Notes: a model not told the origin generated them from the letters alone. 64,000 nt of DNA from Dermacoccus abyssi (GCF_034541975.1 NZ_JAVYJM010000001.1), one strand, 5' to 3'; numbered from the stretch's first letter, positions 19,200-27,958 are shown. Translations and numbers: made by a program.

Positions 19200-19973
19200 A
19201 TGAGGACGGGGCGGGCACGACGAGCCCAACGGTGGTTCGCCGACGAGGAACGACGAAAGATCAGCACAACCTTCGACGATCGCGAGACCGAGCCGTCGAG
19301 GGTTCTCAACGCAGCCATCGCCCTGGCGCTCGCACCCGAGGCGCGGCGCGTCCTGGACGTCGGGTGCGGGGGTGGGGAGATGCTCGGTTCGATCCGCAGA
19401 CTCGACGCGACCCTCCACCTCGTCGGCATCGACCCGGTCGAGAGCGCCGTCGCCGAGGCTCGCCGACGTTTCGGGGCTGACGCCCGCGCCACCTTTGCCG
19501 TCGCCGCCGCCGAAGACCTCGAGGATCTGGAGCATCCGGTCGACTTGGCCGTCAGCCACCTCAACCTGGGCTTGTGGAGTGACCCGCTGCGTGGCCTGAC
19601 CCGAGTCATGAGCCACCTCGCGCCGGGAGGCGTGCTCTTCGTCGTCGATGTCGCCGAGGCCCGGACGTCGGCCGACACGGAGGCGTTCCTCGCTCTTGCT
19701 CGCACCGACGACGAACGGGAGTACCTGAGCGACCAGCTCGCGGCTGGTTTCGAGCCCCGTCAACTCGAGGATCTCCTGCACGCTGCAGCCGACGAGGCCC
19801 GGCGAAAGGTTGATGTCCACGTCGGCCGGGGTGGCCTCGCAGGCTTCGCCTACGACGACGCGCGCGCGGGCGAACTCTTCGCCGCTTCGGCCGTTCGAGA
19901 AGCCCTACAAGCCTTCTCCTCCGGTGACTCCACGGCCAACGCGGTGGTGAGCGCGGTGGTCAACGTCCGATGA
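19200..19973 (+). CDS. class I SAM-dependent methyltransferase, candidate azole-peptide tailoring enzyme
   Basis: The 257-residue protein has the class I methyltransferase fold: motif I VLDVGCGGG at residues 51-59, an acidic loop end GIDPVE at 76-81, and motif III APGGVLFVVDVAEA. A helical C-terminal half follows. It overlaps the histidine kinase gene by 4 bp, forming a three-gene operon whose last stop overlaps the final stop of the azole-peptide operon on the other strand. Plantazolicin clusters contain a methyltransferase (PznL) that dimethylates the N-terminal arginine; the precursor here also places Arg at the predicted core start. That makes this gene a candidate for the same step, which is inference. 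It could instead be an unrelated methyltransferase. Confidence 0.75.
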   Translation: MRTGRARRAQRWFADEERRKISTTFDDRETEPSRVLNAAIALALAPEARRVLDVGCGGGEMLGSIRRLDATLHLVGIDPVESAVAEARRRFGADARATFAVAAAEDLEDLEHPVDLAVSHLNLGLWSDPLRGLTRVMSHLAPGGVLFVVDVAEARTSADTEAFLALARTDDEREYLSDQLAAGFEPRQLEDLLHAAADEARRKVDVHVGRGGLAGFAYDDARAGELFAASAVREALQAFSSGDSTANAVVSAVVNVR

Positions 19974-21142
19974 CCGCCACACCCCACTTCCTCTCGACGC
20001 AGGATCTCGAACGATGGATCAAACTGCGTTCGGTCCTCCTCGTCCTTCTCACCGCTTTGGCGGTGTGGGAGGCGGGCTGGCCGATGGCGATCGCGCCCGT
20101 CTGCGGCGCGGCACTGTTCGCGCTCCTCGGCAGGGAAGGGGTTCCCCGGATTCCGGTGACGATCGCGGCCTTGGCGCTGATCGGGCTCGGCTCCCCCGTC
20201 GTCGCGCTGTTCCTGCCCGTCGCCGTCGCGGAGACCTTCTGGGCGTTGCCCCTGCGACAAGCCGTCGTCACGGTCACGGTGGTGTTCGGGGTCGCGTTGG
20301 TGTCCATCTTCACTCACGCCGCGTCACCTCACGCCTGGGCCCTCGCCCCGCTTGCTCTCGGTTACCTGCTCAGCATCGCCGCTGCGGTGTGGATCTCCCA
20401 GATCCTGGAGGTGACGAAGCAACGGACCGAAGCGCTCGAGGAGTTGCGACGCTCGCAGAAGGAACTGGCCGAGCTGAGTCGGATCGCGGGCATCGAAGCC
20501 GAACGTGCCCGCATTGCTCAGGAGGTGCACGACGGTGTGACGCAGCGTCTGGCGCTCATCCGAATGCTGCTCGACTCCGCGTCCGATGCCCGAACGGCGG
20601 CTGACGACGCCCGGCAGCGGACGCATCTGGCGTACGTCGAGTCGGGGGAAAGTCTCAAGGAACTTCGGTCGCTTCTCGCCCGAACGGACACCGACGAGGC
20701 TCCGGACAACGACGCGGAGTTCGCGCGAGGTGTCCGAGCGGCGGCGGCCAGCGTCGCTGCAGCCTCCGGCCTGAGCGTCGAAACCGACTTCGCACAGTTC
20801 CGTCACGGTGAGGAACTCCCCCTTCGTCTGCGCAGCACGGCCACGGCCTTCATCCGAACAGCACTCACGAACACCGTCGAACACTCCGGAGCCGACCGAG
20901 CACGCATTACTGTGCTCAGCACCGCTGATCACATCGTGGTGCGCGTGGAGGACGACGGCGTCGGCATGCCACCCACCACCGTGGCGCGGCCGGGGCCGGG
21001 ACACGGTTTCGGGCTACGCAGCAGCAGGGAGCGGATCGAAGGCCTCGGAGGCCGCCTCAGCATCGGGGAATCCACCGACGGCGGTGCCCTGGTCGAAGCC
21101 GAGTTCCCCCTCGTCGGCACGTCAGAATCGGAGAGCTCATGA
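19970..21142 (+). CDS. two-component sensor histidine kinase, NarL/DesK type
   Basis: This is a 390-residue membrane kinase. Residues about 18-145 contain five to six hydrophobic helices with hardly any extracellular loop, so it probably senses a membrane-located signal. A short coiled coil (residues 150-170) leads to the HisKA_3 dimerisation helix with phospho-His187 in AQEVHDGVTQRL. The ATPase domain has the N-box TALTNTVEHSG, the G1 box VEDDGVGM, and the G2 region GHGFGLRSSRERI. It overlaps both neighbours by 4 bp. Its position next to the azole-peptide operon suggests it controls production or immunity; that is inferred. Confidence 0.92.
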   Translation: MTATPHFLSTQDLERWIKLRSVLLVLLTALAVWEAGWPMAIAPVCGAALFALLGREGVPRIPVTIAALALIGLGSPVVALFLPVAVAETFWALPLRQAVVTVTVVFGVALVSIFTHAASPHAWALAPLALGYLLSIAAAVWISQILEVTKQRTEALEELRRSQKELAELSRIAGIEAERARIAQEVHDGVTQRLALIRMLLDSASDARTAADDARQRTHLAYVESGESLKELRSLLARTDTDEAPDNDAEFARGVRAAAASVAAASGLSVETDFAQFRHGEELPLRLRSTATAFIRTALTNTVEHSGADRARITVLSTADHIVVRVEDDGVGMPPTTVARPGPGHGFGLRSSRERIEGLGGRLSIGESTDGGALVEAEFPLVGTSESESS

Positions 21143-21774
21143 GTGTGCGAGTCGTCATCGTCGACGATCACGGCTTCGTCTCGTCCGGCTTGGCACTGCT
21201 GTTGAACAGCGGCGACGCGGTCGAGGTGGTGGCCACCCTCGACGACCCCCGTGACGTGCCCGAGGCCCTCACCGCACATCGCCCCGATGTCCTGGTCACG
21301 GACATGGCGATGCCCCGGATGAGCGGTGACGAACTCATCGCGAGCCTCCGGGAACATCCGCACGCCCCGCCGGCGGTCGTTCTTTCCGCCCTCACCTCGT
21401 GCGAGGCGATCGCGGCGGCATTTCGCGCGGGTGCGGTCAACTACGTGTTCAAGGACGCACCCCTGGCGCAGATCGCCAAGGTTCTGGTGGACGCCGCAAA
21501 CGGCACGTCGACCTATTCGCCGGAGGTCACGTCTGCACTTGCCACCCAGTTCGTTCACCAAGCGCCCGGCCCACCCGTCGAGCTCAGCAGCCGGGAACGC
21601 GAGATCCTCACCCTTGTCTCCAAGGGCCTGACGAACCGTCAGGTCTGCCGCACGCTCAGCATTTCCGAGGCGACGGTCAAGACCTATCTCTCGCGCTGCT
21701 ACACCAAACTCGAGGTGAACGATCGGGCGTCGGCTGTGCGCGTCGCGCTCGAGAAGAACCTCCTCGACGACTAG
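21139..21774 (+). CDS. response regulator, NarL/FixJ family
   Basis: This 211-residue partner of the preceding kinase has a receiver domain with acidic pocket Asp9/Asp10, phospho-acceptor Asp55 (VTDMAMPRM) and Lys105 (YVFKD). The C-terminal LuxR-type helix-turn-helix at about 147-205 reads LSSREREILTLVSKGLTNRQ and ISEATVKTYLSR. The start overlaps the kinase stop. Its own stop TAG overlaps the stop TAG of the protease gene on the minus strand (CTAG at 21771-21774). Likely targets include the two inverted repeats at 28340-28384, an untested idea. Confidence 0.93.
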   Translation: MSVRVVIVDDHGFVSSGLALLLNSGDAVEVVATLDDPRDVPEALTAHRPDVLVTDMAMPRMSGDELIASLREHPHAPPAVVLSALTSCEAIAAAFRAGAVNYVFKDAPLAQIAKVLVDAANGTSTYSPEVTSALATQFVHQAPGPPVELSSREREILTLVSKGLTNRQVCRTLSISEATVKTYLSRCYTKLEVNDRASAVRVALEKNLLDD

Positions 21775-22292
21775 GCCGGCCAGGCAGACGACGGTTCCGA
21801 GGCCAGGCCCTGGGCCTCGTGCCCGGTACCACGACACCGCTCGAGCACGATGTTGTGGCCGGCATGAACGGCGATCGCCGCCGGAAGGCCCAACCGAGCA
21901 GCGAAGTGGAACACCGTCCCCGTCAGCAGGTGGTAAGGCCACCGACGCGGGTCCCGGGGGGCGTGCAGCAGCGCGAATGGCACCACTGCCCACAGACGGT
22001 GTCTGCGCCACAGCATCTCCTCGGCGACGGCGACCTGGGCCGTCGTGACGACCGCTGATTCTCGTCCGGGCCGCGCCCCCAGCTGAACCATGGTGCCCAT
22101 GCCGAGCCACCATCCCCCCTTGGCTCCCTCCCGCGATGCCATCCAGGCCAGGACGACGGTGGCAGTGTCGTAGACGCGGCCACTGACGTGCGGATCACGC
22201 AGGCGCCGACCCCGTTCGCCGGCCGCTGCTCGCCTCAGTAGCCACGGCAGAGCGAAGTGCGCTGCCGTGGCGGCACCCCACGGCGGGGTCAC
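21771..22292 (-). CDS. CPBP/CaaX-type membrane protease, candidate leader peptidase
   Basis: The 173-residue protein starts at a GTG overlapping the TGA of the dehydrogenase gene. Three signatures of the CPBP (Abi/CaaX) intramembrane metalloprotease family occur in order: the glutamate pair VAEEMLWRRHR, the first histidine block FALLHAPRD, and HAGHNIVLE with the second His and Asn. There are about three to four hydrophobic helices; the protein is short for the family. The pzn cluster also carries a protease of this kind (PznE) as the last core gene after the dehydrogenase, matching this order. It probably cuts the leader at Ala32/Arg33, or may give self-immunity like other CPBP proteins in bacteriocin loci. 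Confidence 0.8.
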   Translation of the reverse strand: MTPPWGAATAAHFALPWLLRRAAAGERGRRLRDPHVSGRVYDTATVVLAWMASREGAKGGWWLGMGTMVQLGARPGRESAVVTTAQVAVAEEMLWRRHRLWAVVPFALLHAPRDPRRWPYHLLTGTVFHFAARLGLPAAIAVHAGHNIVLERCRGTGHEAQGLASEPSSAWPA

Positions 22293-23122
22293 TGGCCCCG
22301 ACCGACCGGCACGAGGTACAGCGGAACCTCGTCGACACCGCAGAATCCCAGTGTGCCGTTGACCTCGTCGTCGCAGAATCCGCCCAGAGGACGAGCCGCC
22401 AAGTCCATGGCCGAAGCCGTGAGGAGCAAGGTCTGGCACAGATGGCCAGCCTCCATCAGAGCAAATCGCACAGCGCGGTGGCCGTACTTGAAGCGGGAGC
22501 GCCACGGCATCATCGACACCACGATCGTCACGGCTGCGTTTTCGATCATGTTCTCCTGCAGGGCAGCACGCGCCAGGGCTGCGTGATCCACCTCGCTGAT
22601 TCTGGTGAGGCTCGCATTCCCGGCGTCGGGCATCTCGACGTGGAACAGGCCCGGTTCCAGTGCCTCAACTCGGCGAACCACCACCCACAGTTCGAGCGGA
22701 AACAGCGCCCCCGCCGACGGCGTGGCCCGTCGCGGCTGTGTGCCCGATGCCGGTCCGGTGCCGGGGCGCGGCTCCCACGCCAACCGCAATAGGGTGGCCA
22801 ACTCCGTGAGAGTGAGTTCTTCGTCCGCGAACCCGTCCGCGCTGCAACGGCGATCCAGGGCGTCGGCAACGCTCGTCTCGACCTTCATCGGAGCAGGCAG
22901 TTCGGTCCTGGCGCGAGAGACGTGGCGCTGTCCGGCACGAGCGATGATCGGGTGCATCTCCGGGGTCGTCTGCAACATCCGGACACCCGGCGCGTCCCAA
23001 CTCATCGCGTCACGCCGGATCTTCGTGGCCTCGACGAAGTCCTCTGCCGGGTCACCGGGCGCCGGCACTTCGCCGTAGACGACGTCAACGAGATTTGCTC
23101 CGTGAACGGAATCGGTGATCAT
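22289..23122 (-). CDS. SagB-type FMN-dependent azoline dehydrogenase
   Basis: This 277-residue nitroreductase-fold enzyme oxidises thiazolines/oxazolines to azoles. Typical stretches are RRCSADGFADEELTLTELAT, RATPSAGALFPLELWVVV and the catalytic-region motif FKYGHRAVRFALMEAGHLCQ. The Lys-Tyr pair in that motif corresponds to the pair needed for activity in characterised azole dehydrogenases. LAARPLGGFCDDEVNGTLG follows. GAGGAGG overlaps the YcaO stop and leads to the ATG 10 bp later. Its presence predicts that the product carries aromatic azoles rather than only azolines. Confidence 0.93.
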   Translation of the reverse strand: MITDSVHGANLVDVVYGEVPAPGDPAEDFVEATKIRRDAMSWDAPGVRMLQTTPEMHPIIARAGQRHVSRARTELPAPMKVETSVADALDRRCSADGFADEELTLTELATLLRLAWEPRPGTGPASGTQPRRATPSAGALFPLELWVVVRRVEALEPGLFHVEMPDAGNASLTRISEVDHAALARAALQENMIENAAVTIVVSMMPWRSRFKYGHRAVRFALMEAGHLCQTLLLTASAMDLAARPLGGFCDDEVNGTLGFCGVDEVPLYLVPVGRGQ

Positions 23123-23132
23123 GGCTTCCTCC

Positions 23133-24554
23133 TCAGGGGAACGGGTGGGGCCAGGGGTTGAGATCGTCGAACGTCAGCTTTCTGGGCGACAACCCGACCT
23201 CGAAGGCGCGCTCGTAGAGCCGTCGGCCACCGAGCATGCGCCCCGCGTACCCCGAGTCAAGAGCGCTCAGCGCGGGTGCGATCACCTTCGCGACGACCAG
23301 GCCCGCCTCTCGAACGTCCGGGCTGGTGAGGTCACAGGCCGCGCACCGCACACCCTGATCACGCAGGCGCCGGGCGATCTCGTCGATCGCGCCGCCCGGT
23401 GAAGCGTCCGGAACGGCGGGGAGATCTTCGAGTCCGACACGCTCGGACGAAGCATCGAGAAAGGCCGCTGCGGCGATGCTCTTCGGGTGCAAGGACAGGC
23501 GCACGTGGTCGTCGAAATCCGCGACCTGTTCGAAGCCGGCGCCAGGATCGATCACTGCACCCTCTCGCTGTTCTGCCTTGGACCACGTCCGCGTCTGGAA
23601 GGCCTCGATCATGGCCTTACGAGCTGCCGTCAACGCGGAGGTCGAGCAGGCGGCTCCGAGGGCCAGCGGAGCAACGTCATTGTGCGGATTGCGCACGAGC
23701 GCGAGAACCACAGGCACGTCGACGAGGCGGCTCAGATCGACGAGGGAGACAGCGAGTCCTGTGGGCTCGACGTGACGCGCCATGAACTCACGAAGGCTCG
23801 CAGACGAATCGGGGTCGATGAGGGGCAGGCTGTGACGCCCGTACCAGGTCGCCATGAAAGCGTCGCGTTCCACGACCTCGAGCAAGCCCGACAACACGGC
23901 TTCCTCCCAGGTACATCCACACGCCATGCCGTTACTCGTCGAGTAGCCGATGCGGTTGTCGTCGAGCGCGGTGTTGGCCAGGAACATCAGTTGAGCAGGC
24001 ACCTCGAGGGGGCTGCCGACCGCGAGGTCGACACCACGCAACCACGCGAGGGAGGTCGACGCAGTGAAGGGCGAGTAGGCGAAGCCCTCGACCGTGAACT
24101 GTTCAGGCGCGAAAGGGGTGAACTCCTCGGGGCGAACGTGGTCCACACCTTCGGCGTCGAGCTGCGCACTGGTCGCCCGCCGCAGCGTCGTCGTGTCGAT
24201 GTACGCCCCGCTGTAACGTTCAACCGTCTCCCCGATCGCGGCGGCACGCGCCTGCCGAGGGTCTGCCGCCCCGCCCCCGTTCAGTTCGTTGCATGCTGCT
24301 CCCAGGAGCCACCTCGAATCACAGGCCTGCGCTCCGACGCCCGACATCCGAATGTCGTCGACGTCGTGGAGCTGAGCGAACAGCCTGGACGTCAGCCCCA
24401 CCAAGGGTGAGGCCAGATGATCGAGCCTGGCCCAACCGGCTTCTCGGTCGGTCCACCTGCTGGTCGGGTCGGGCCGTCGCGGCTCCCGCCGGGCGTCAGC
24501 GGTGTCGACTTCCGGCGAGGCGTCGGTATCCACACGCTGGAGAATGTCCGTCAT
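23133..24554 (-). CDS. YcaO cyclodehydratase (azoline-forming D protein)
   Basis: The protein has 473 residues from the ATG at 24554, which overlaps the stop of the ThiF-like gene; a longer upstream frame lacks support. YcaO phosphorylates the peptide backbone with ATP and drives Cys/Ser/Thr cyclisation to azolines. ATP/Mg-binding motifs are MSGVGAQACDS at 70-80, GETVERYSG at 108-116 and EEAVLSGLLEVVERDA at 217-232. The C-terminus is WPHPFP, the PxPxP tail typical of azoline-forming YcaOs and needed for activity in studied cases. With the separate ThiF-like partner this is the split C+D arrangement seen in plantazolicin and streptolysin clusters. Confidence 0.96.
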   Translation of the reverse strand: MTDILQRVDTDASPEVDTADARREPRRPDPTSRWTDREAGWARLDHLASPLVGLTSRLFAQLHDVDDIRMSGVGAQACDSRWLLGAACNELNGGGAADPRQARAAAIGETVERYSGAYIDTTTLRRATSAQLDAEGVDHVRPEEFTPFAPEQFTVEGFAYSPFTASTSLAWLRGVDLAVGSPLEVPAQLMFLANTALDDNRIGYSTSNGMACGCTWEEAVLSGLLEVVERDAFMATWYGRHSLPLIDPDSSASLREFMARHVEPTGLAVSLVDLSRLVDVPVVLALVRNPHNDVAPLALGAACSTSALTAARKAMIEAFQTRTWSKAEQREGAVIDPGAGFEQVADFDDHVRLSLHPKSIAAAAFLDASSERVGLEDLPAVPDASPGGAIDEIARRLRDQGVRCAACDLTSPDVREAGLVVAKVIAPALSALDSGYAGRMLGGRRLYERAFEVGLSPRKLTFDDLNPWPHPFP

Positions 24555-25510
24555 TGCGAAACACCCCCGTGGTGCCACACCTGCGGAAGTCCGCGCTGGG
24601 CCGTGGGGGAACAGTCGGGGCAGCGCGGCACGCGCAGGACCTTGTGCTCCGTGACCTTGACGCCGGGGTGGCTCCTCTCCAGCGCGGCCAGCCCGCCGGG
24701 GCACGACATCGTCGAATGATCGCCCAGAGCAATGCGTTCGGTGACCTTCTCGACGGCGAGCGCGGCAACGAACCAACTCAATCCCACCATGTCGGTCGGC
24801 ATGGGGCTCATCGCAACGGGCTCCGCCCCCGCCAGGTCTTCGATGACGCGTCGATCCGGGAAATTGGCCGCGCGCCTGAGCCGGTAGCACCGCAGGCAGG
24901 CAGACGAGTGAGGGCGAATGTACGGCCCGACGACAGAGTGGCCCGCATCGTCGAGGACGACCGGAAGCCACGGCAGGCCCATCTCGAGGGCCCACGTGTT
25001 GTGCTCCGTCAGAAGGACATCGTCCACGGAACCGGCGACCACGACCGCCGGAGCCACGGAGCCTTCGATCTGTGCGCAGGCGCGAGCCTCACGTCCGTCG
25101 TCCGTGACCCCCACCCCGCTGTCCTCGAGAATCGAGCGGACACGAGCCGCGAGCGGGTGCTTTCCGAGGACGGGGACGACAGATTCTCGAAGCGCCGCAT
25201 CGACATCACGCAGAGGATGCACCTGGCCCGAACGCTGCCACAACAAACGAGCGCTGGGTGATGCCTGCGTCATCCCCTCCTCCACGCTGACGAGGCCGGA
25301 TTCACGCAGCAGTTCGACGAGGGAGGACCATGCCGGCGAGTCCGTCGGCATGGTCGGCAGGACACCGTCGTCACTGCCCGCGAGCAGGGACTCAACGAGG
25401 TGGACCATGTCGTCGCCCGAGATGGTCCAAGCCTGGTCTCCCGACCGAACGACGAGCTTCTCACCATGGCGCAGTACGGACGTACCGGGCGCGAGCGTGG
25501 GGGCACTCAT
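24551..25510 (-). CDS. ThiF/E1-like cyclodehydratase partner (C protein) binding the leader peptide
   Basis: The 319-residue protein overlaps the small membrane gene by 4 bp. The first 85 residues (SVLRHGEKLVVRSGDQAWTI, HLVESLLAGSDDG, SLVELLRESGLVSVEE) have the winged-helix shape of the RiPP recognition element that grips leader peptides. The rest is a degenerate E1-like fold with two CxxC pairs, Cys205/Cys208 (ACLRCYR) and Cys297/Cys300 (RCPDCS), that should hold a structural zinc. No ATP-binding glycine motif is evident, as expected since YcaO binds the ATP. It presents the precursor to YcaO. Confidence 0.9.
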   Translation of the reverse strand: MSAPTLAPGTSVLRHGEKLVVRSGDQAWTISGDDMVHLVESLLAGSDDGVLPTMPTDSPAWSSLVELLRESGLVSVEEGMTQASPSARLLWQRSGQVHPLRDVDAALRESVVPVLGKHPLAARVRSILEDSGVGVTDDGREARACAQIEGSVAPAVVVAGSVDDVLLTEHNTWALEMGLPWLPVVLDDAGHSVVGPYIRPHSSACLRCYRLRRAANFPDRRVIEDLAGAEPVAMSPMPTDMVGLSWFVAALAVEKVTERIALGDHSTMSCPGGLAALERSHPGVKVTEHKVLRVPRCPDCSPTAQRGLPQVWHHGGVSQ

Positions 25511-25686
25511 CGCGCGTCCTTCCGGGCGCCGAGGGCCGTGAAGACGAAGATTGCCAGGCCGAGCGCGAGTCCGATGCCGCCCGCCGTGAGTGCCTTTCCG
25601 ACGTTTTCTGTCGTCATCCAGACGGCTCCCGCCCCGAGAAGGCTGAGCACGAGGGCAATAATGATCGGTCCGATGAACGTTTTCAC
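25507..25686 (-). CDS. 59-residue two-helix membrane protein in the azole-peptide operon
   Basis: The start is the GTG at 25686, preceded by AAGGAG 11 bp after the stop of the upstream gene; a longer reading from further upstream would overlap that gene. The product begins MKTFIGPIIIALVLSLLGAG and has a second helix IGLALGLAIFVFTALGA, ending in a positive tail RKDAR. Its stop overlaps the ThiF-like start. The role is unknown: a small immunity protein or a transporter accessory are possibilities. The pzn cluster also contains small unassigned membrane proteins. Confidence 0.75.
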   Translation of the reverse strand: MKTFIGPIIIALVLSLLGAGAVWMTTENVGKALTAGGIGLALGLAIFVFTALGARKDAR

Positions 25687-25697
25687 GGTGTTCTCCT

Positions 25698-26390
25698 TCA
25701 CTTCGAGGTGGTGTGGGGAGCGTGCCAACCGGTCGGCTCCCGTTTCAGAGCCTGGGTGAGGGTTCGGGCGCCTAGTTCGCTGTTCGACGCCGTCCGTCCG
25801 GCCCAGCGTTGATGACCGACGAAGACCGAAGCCGCCGAGCGGCCGAAGACGGCCGACAATCGATCGACAAGGACATTCGCCTCGACCGGGACAATCTGTG
25901 GTGCGCGAACGCCCATACGAGCCGCTCGCTGCACGAGCGCTTCGTCAGCCGTTCCCGCCGTTGCGCCCGCGAGGTCGAACACCGACCCATCGGGTGCGGA
26001 TGCGCTCGCGCGCACGACCTCCAACACGTCCTGGGCGCGCAACCAGGCGATCGGTTCGTCGCCGTAGGCGTGATGGACCGGCTGATGGGCGCGCAGTGGC
26101 TCGTCGTAAACGCTCAGGTCATCGAAGACCGGAGCGAGACGTAGGGTGATCGCTCGGCGCAGGAGCGAACGCGCCTCGTCCTCGCGGGCGGCGAGATCTC
26201 GTTCGTAGTCGCTGAGGTCACGTCGGCCGCAGAGACCGATGCTCGAGAGAAGAACCACACGTTCTCCGCTGGCGGCGGCCTCGTGCACGCCGGTGCGCCA
26301 CTCCTCACCGATGCTCCACAGGTCGAGCACCTGACCGATGTCCACGCCTGAGTTCACTTCACGCAAACTCGCGCGCTGCGTTCGTAGCAT
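25698..26390 (-). CDS. uncharacterised protein of the azole-peptide operon
   Basis: The 230-residue soluble protein starts 7 bp after the permease stop with GGAGGTGA overlapping that stop. Recognisable stretches are EEWRTGVHEAAASGERVVLLSS, a charged helix DLSDYERDLAAREDEARSLL, and SAVFGRSAASVFVGHQRWAG. I can assign no family. It sits between the exporter and the cyclodehydratase genes, as the unassigned PznJ does next to pznC in the plantazolicin cluster; homology with PznJ is a guess from position. Conserved placement suggests a biosynthetic or scaffolding role. Confidence 0.7.
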   Translation of the reverse strand: MLRTQRASLREVNSGVDIGQVLDLWSIGEEWRTGVHEAAASGERVVLLSSIGLCGRRDLSDYERDLAAREDEARSLLRRAITLRLAPVFDDLSVYDEPLRAHQPVHHAYGDEPIAWLRAQDVLEVVRASASAPDGSVFDLAGATAGTADEALVQRAARMGVRAPQIVPVEANVLVDRLSAVFGRSAASVFVGHQRWAGRTASNSELGARTLTQALKREPTGWHAPHTTSK

Positions 26391-26396
26391 CGAGTC

Positions 26397-27197
26397 TCAC
26401 CTCCGCTTCATCGGCGCCCAGGTGAAGAGACGCACGGCCAGAGCACCCGCCACGAGTGCCCAGATGCCTCCCACCGCCACAGCCGCCAGCAGGTCGGTGG
26501 ACGTCGCCGTACCGGCGTAGGCGTCGACGCCCAGTTCGACACTTCGCGTGAAGGGTAGGTAGCGAGCTACGTTCTCGAACCACTGCGGCGTCGAGTCGAG
26601 AGGGAAGAACACTCCGGAAGCGAGCATCAGGGGCAAGCCGATGGCGTTGGCGATCGGTGCGGCGGCCGTCTCACTGCGAATCATCACGGTGCACAGCACT
26701 CCGAGAGCGCTACCTACAGCCAATGTCAGGAGCACGGCCACGACGAGCATGCCCACCTGCTGAACCGCCGCGTCGTACACGATCAGACCGACGATCCCCA
26801 GCACCACGCAGGTCGTCAGCGCCACGAGCCCGGCCGCCACGATGCGTGAACCGAGGTACGAACTTCGAGGAAGTGGTGTGACGAGTACACGTTTCAGTTG
26901 CCCGTACTCGCGAAGGTAGGTGAGAGTCACCGCGAGATTCGTCAGTGTCCCCGAGGCAACCGCAAGCGCCATTGTGGCCGGCACGTAGTAGTCAGCCGCT
27001 TTCGCCGCGTCATCGCTCGTGGCGGCGAAGGCGACGAGGAAAAGCAGCGGTAGAGCCAGCGTGAAGAAGACTGCGGCGGGGTTGCGCAACTGCTGCAGGA
27101 TGTCCCAGCGCAACTGCGAGACCATGCCCCCGAGCCCCGTCGGGACGTGGCGTTCCGCGCGCCTGTCCCGGGTACGTTCGGCTCCGTATGCACTCAT
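26397..27197 (-). CDS. ABC-2 type permease, azole-peptide exporter
   Basis: The 266-residue membrane subunit has six helices. These include PAAVFFTLALPLLFLVAFA, a pair around LVALTTCVVLGIVGLIVYDA, LVVAVLLTLAVGSALGVLC, and the final LLAAVAVGGIWALVAGALAV. The motif MLASGVFFPLDSTPQWFENV is typical of ABC-2 drug exporters (DrrB/NodJ type). It overlaps the ATPase gene by 4 bp. Location inside the operon right after the precursor implies export of the mature peptide and self-protection. Confidence 0.9.
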   Translation of the reverse strand: MSAYGAERTRDRRAERHVPTGLGGMVSQLRWDILQQLRNPAAVFFTLALPLLFLVAFAATSDDAAKAADYYVPATMALAVASGTLTNLAVTLTYLREYGQLKRVLVTPLPRSSYLGSRIVAAGLVALTTCVVLGIVGLIVYDAAVQQVGMLVVAVLLTLAVGSALGVLCTVMIRSETAAAPIANAIGLPLMLASGVFFPLDSTPQWFENVARYLPFTRSVELGVDAYAGTATSTDLLAAVAVGGIWALVAGALAVRLFTWAPMKRR

Positions 27198-27958
27198 CGC
27201 AATGCCTCCGTTCGGCGTGAGAGGTGAAGGTAGACGTCTTCGAATGTGGGCTCGGCCCCCCGGAAGCCCGTGACACCCTCACCGAAGTCTGCGGTCAGGG
27301 ATCGGACGGTCCCTTCGGCGACGATTCGTCCAGCGCGAAGAACGGCCACGTGGTCAGCGAGTCGTTCCACCTCAGTCATGTCGTGACTGGTGAGCAGGAT
27401 GCTCTGACCGCACTCGCGAAGGTCGAGCAACATGCTCCAGATCTCGCGTCGAGCGTCCGGGTCGAGGCCGGTCGTCGGTTCGTCCAGAAAGAGCACCTCG
27501 GGCCGACCGAGCATGGCGGCCGCGAGGTCGAGGCGACGGCGCTCACCACCGGAGAGCTTGTGCACCCTGCGATCGGCCACATGGGTCAGGCCCACTGATT
27601 CCAGTGCCGACTCACGAGACCTCGGAGTGCTGTACCAGGAACGCGACATGTCGATGAACTCGGCCACGCTCAGATCGGCGTCCAACCTGGTGTCCTGCAG
27701 CACCACTCCGATTCGGTCCCGCCACTCGGCGGGAGCTCGCCACGGGTCACGACCGAGCACCTCGACCGTGCCGGCGTCCGGTCGAGCAAAACCTTCCAGC
27801 AGATCGACCAGCGTGGTCTTACCCGCTCCGTTCGGACCGAGCAGGGCGGTGATCCGACCGCGCGGGACGGTGAGCGTCACGTGGTCCAACGCGACCGTCC
27901 GCTCGTACTGCACGACGACATCCCGGACTTCGATGACAGGACGGTTGGGGGTGGTCAT
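27194..27958 (-). CDS. ABC transporter ATP-binding protein, azole-peptide exporter
   Basis: The protein has 254 residues from the ATG at 27958 (AAGGAG upstream). Walker A is GPNGAGKTT near residue 42, the signature is KLSGGERRRLDLA near 140, Walker B is VLFLDEPTTGLDP near 160, and the H-loop is SHDMTEVERLADH. It pairs with the following permease. A strong hairpin between precursor and this gene probably lets precursor mRNA accumulate above exporter mRNA. Confidence 0.93.
   Translation of the reverse strand: MTTPNRPVIEVRDVVVQYERTVALDHVTLTVPRGRITALLGPNGAGKTTLVDLLEGFARPDAGTVEVLGRDPWRAPAEWRDRIGVVLQDTRLDADLSVAEFIDMSRSWYSTPRSRESALESVGLTHVADRRVHKLSGGERRRLDLAAAMLGRPEVLFLDEPTTGLDPDARREIWSMLLDLRECGQSILLTSHDMTEVERLADHVAVLRAGRIVAEGTVRSLTADFGEGVTGFRGAEPTFEDVYLHLSRRTEALR

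Noticed and set aside
22293..22505. Longer start for the CPBP protease
   Set aside because: The extension lies inside the dehydrogenase gene and has no membrane or protease features; the GTG at 22292 overlaps the upstream stop.
23487..24410. Plus-strand frame of about 300 codons opposite the YcaO gene
   Set aside because: Shadow frame; YcaO motifs and operon overlaps fix the minus strand as coding.
24555..24995. N-terminal extension of the YcaO protein to a start at 24995
   Set aside because: It would overlap the ThiF-like gene over 440 bp and is not YcaO-like. The ATG at 24554 overlaps the ThiF-like stop in the usual ATGA manner.
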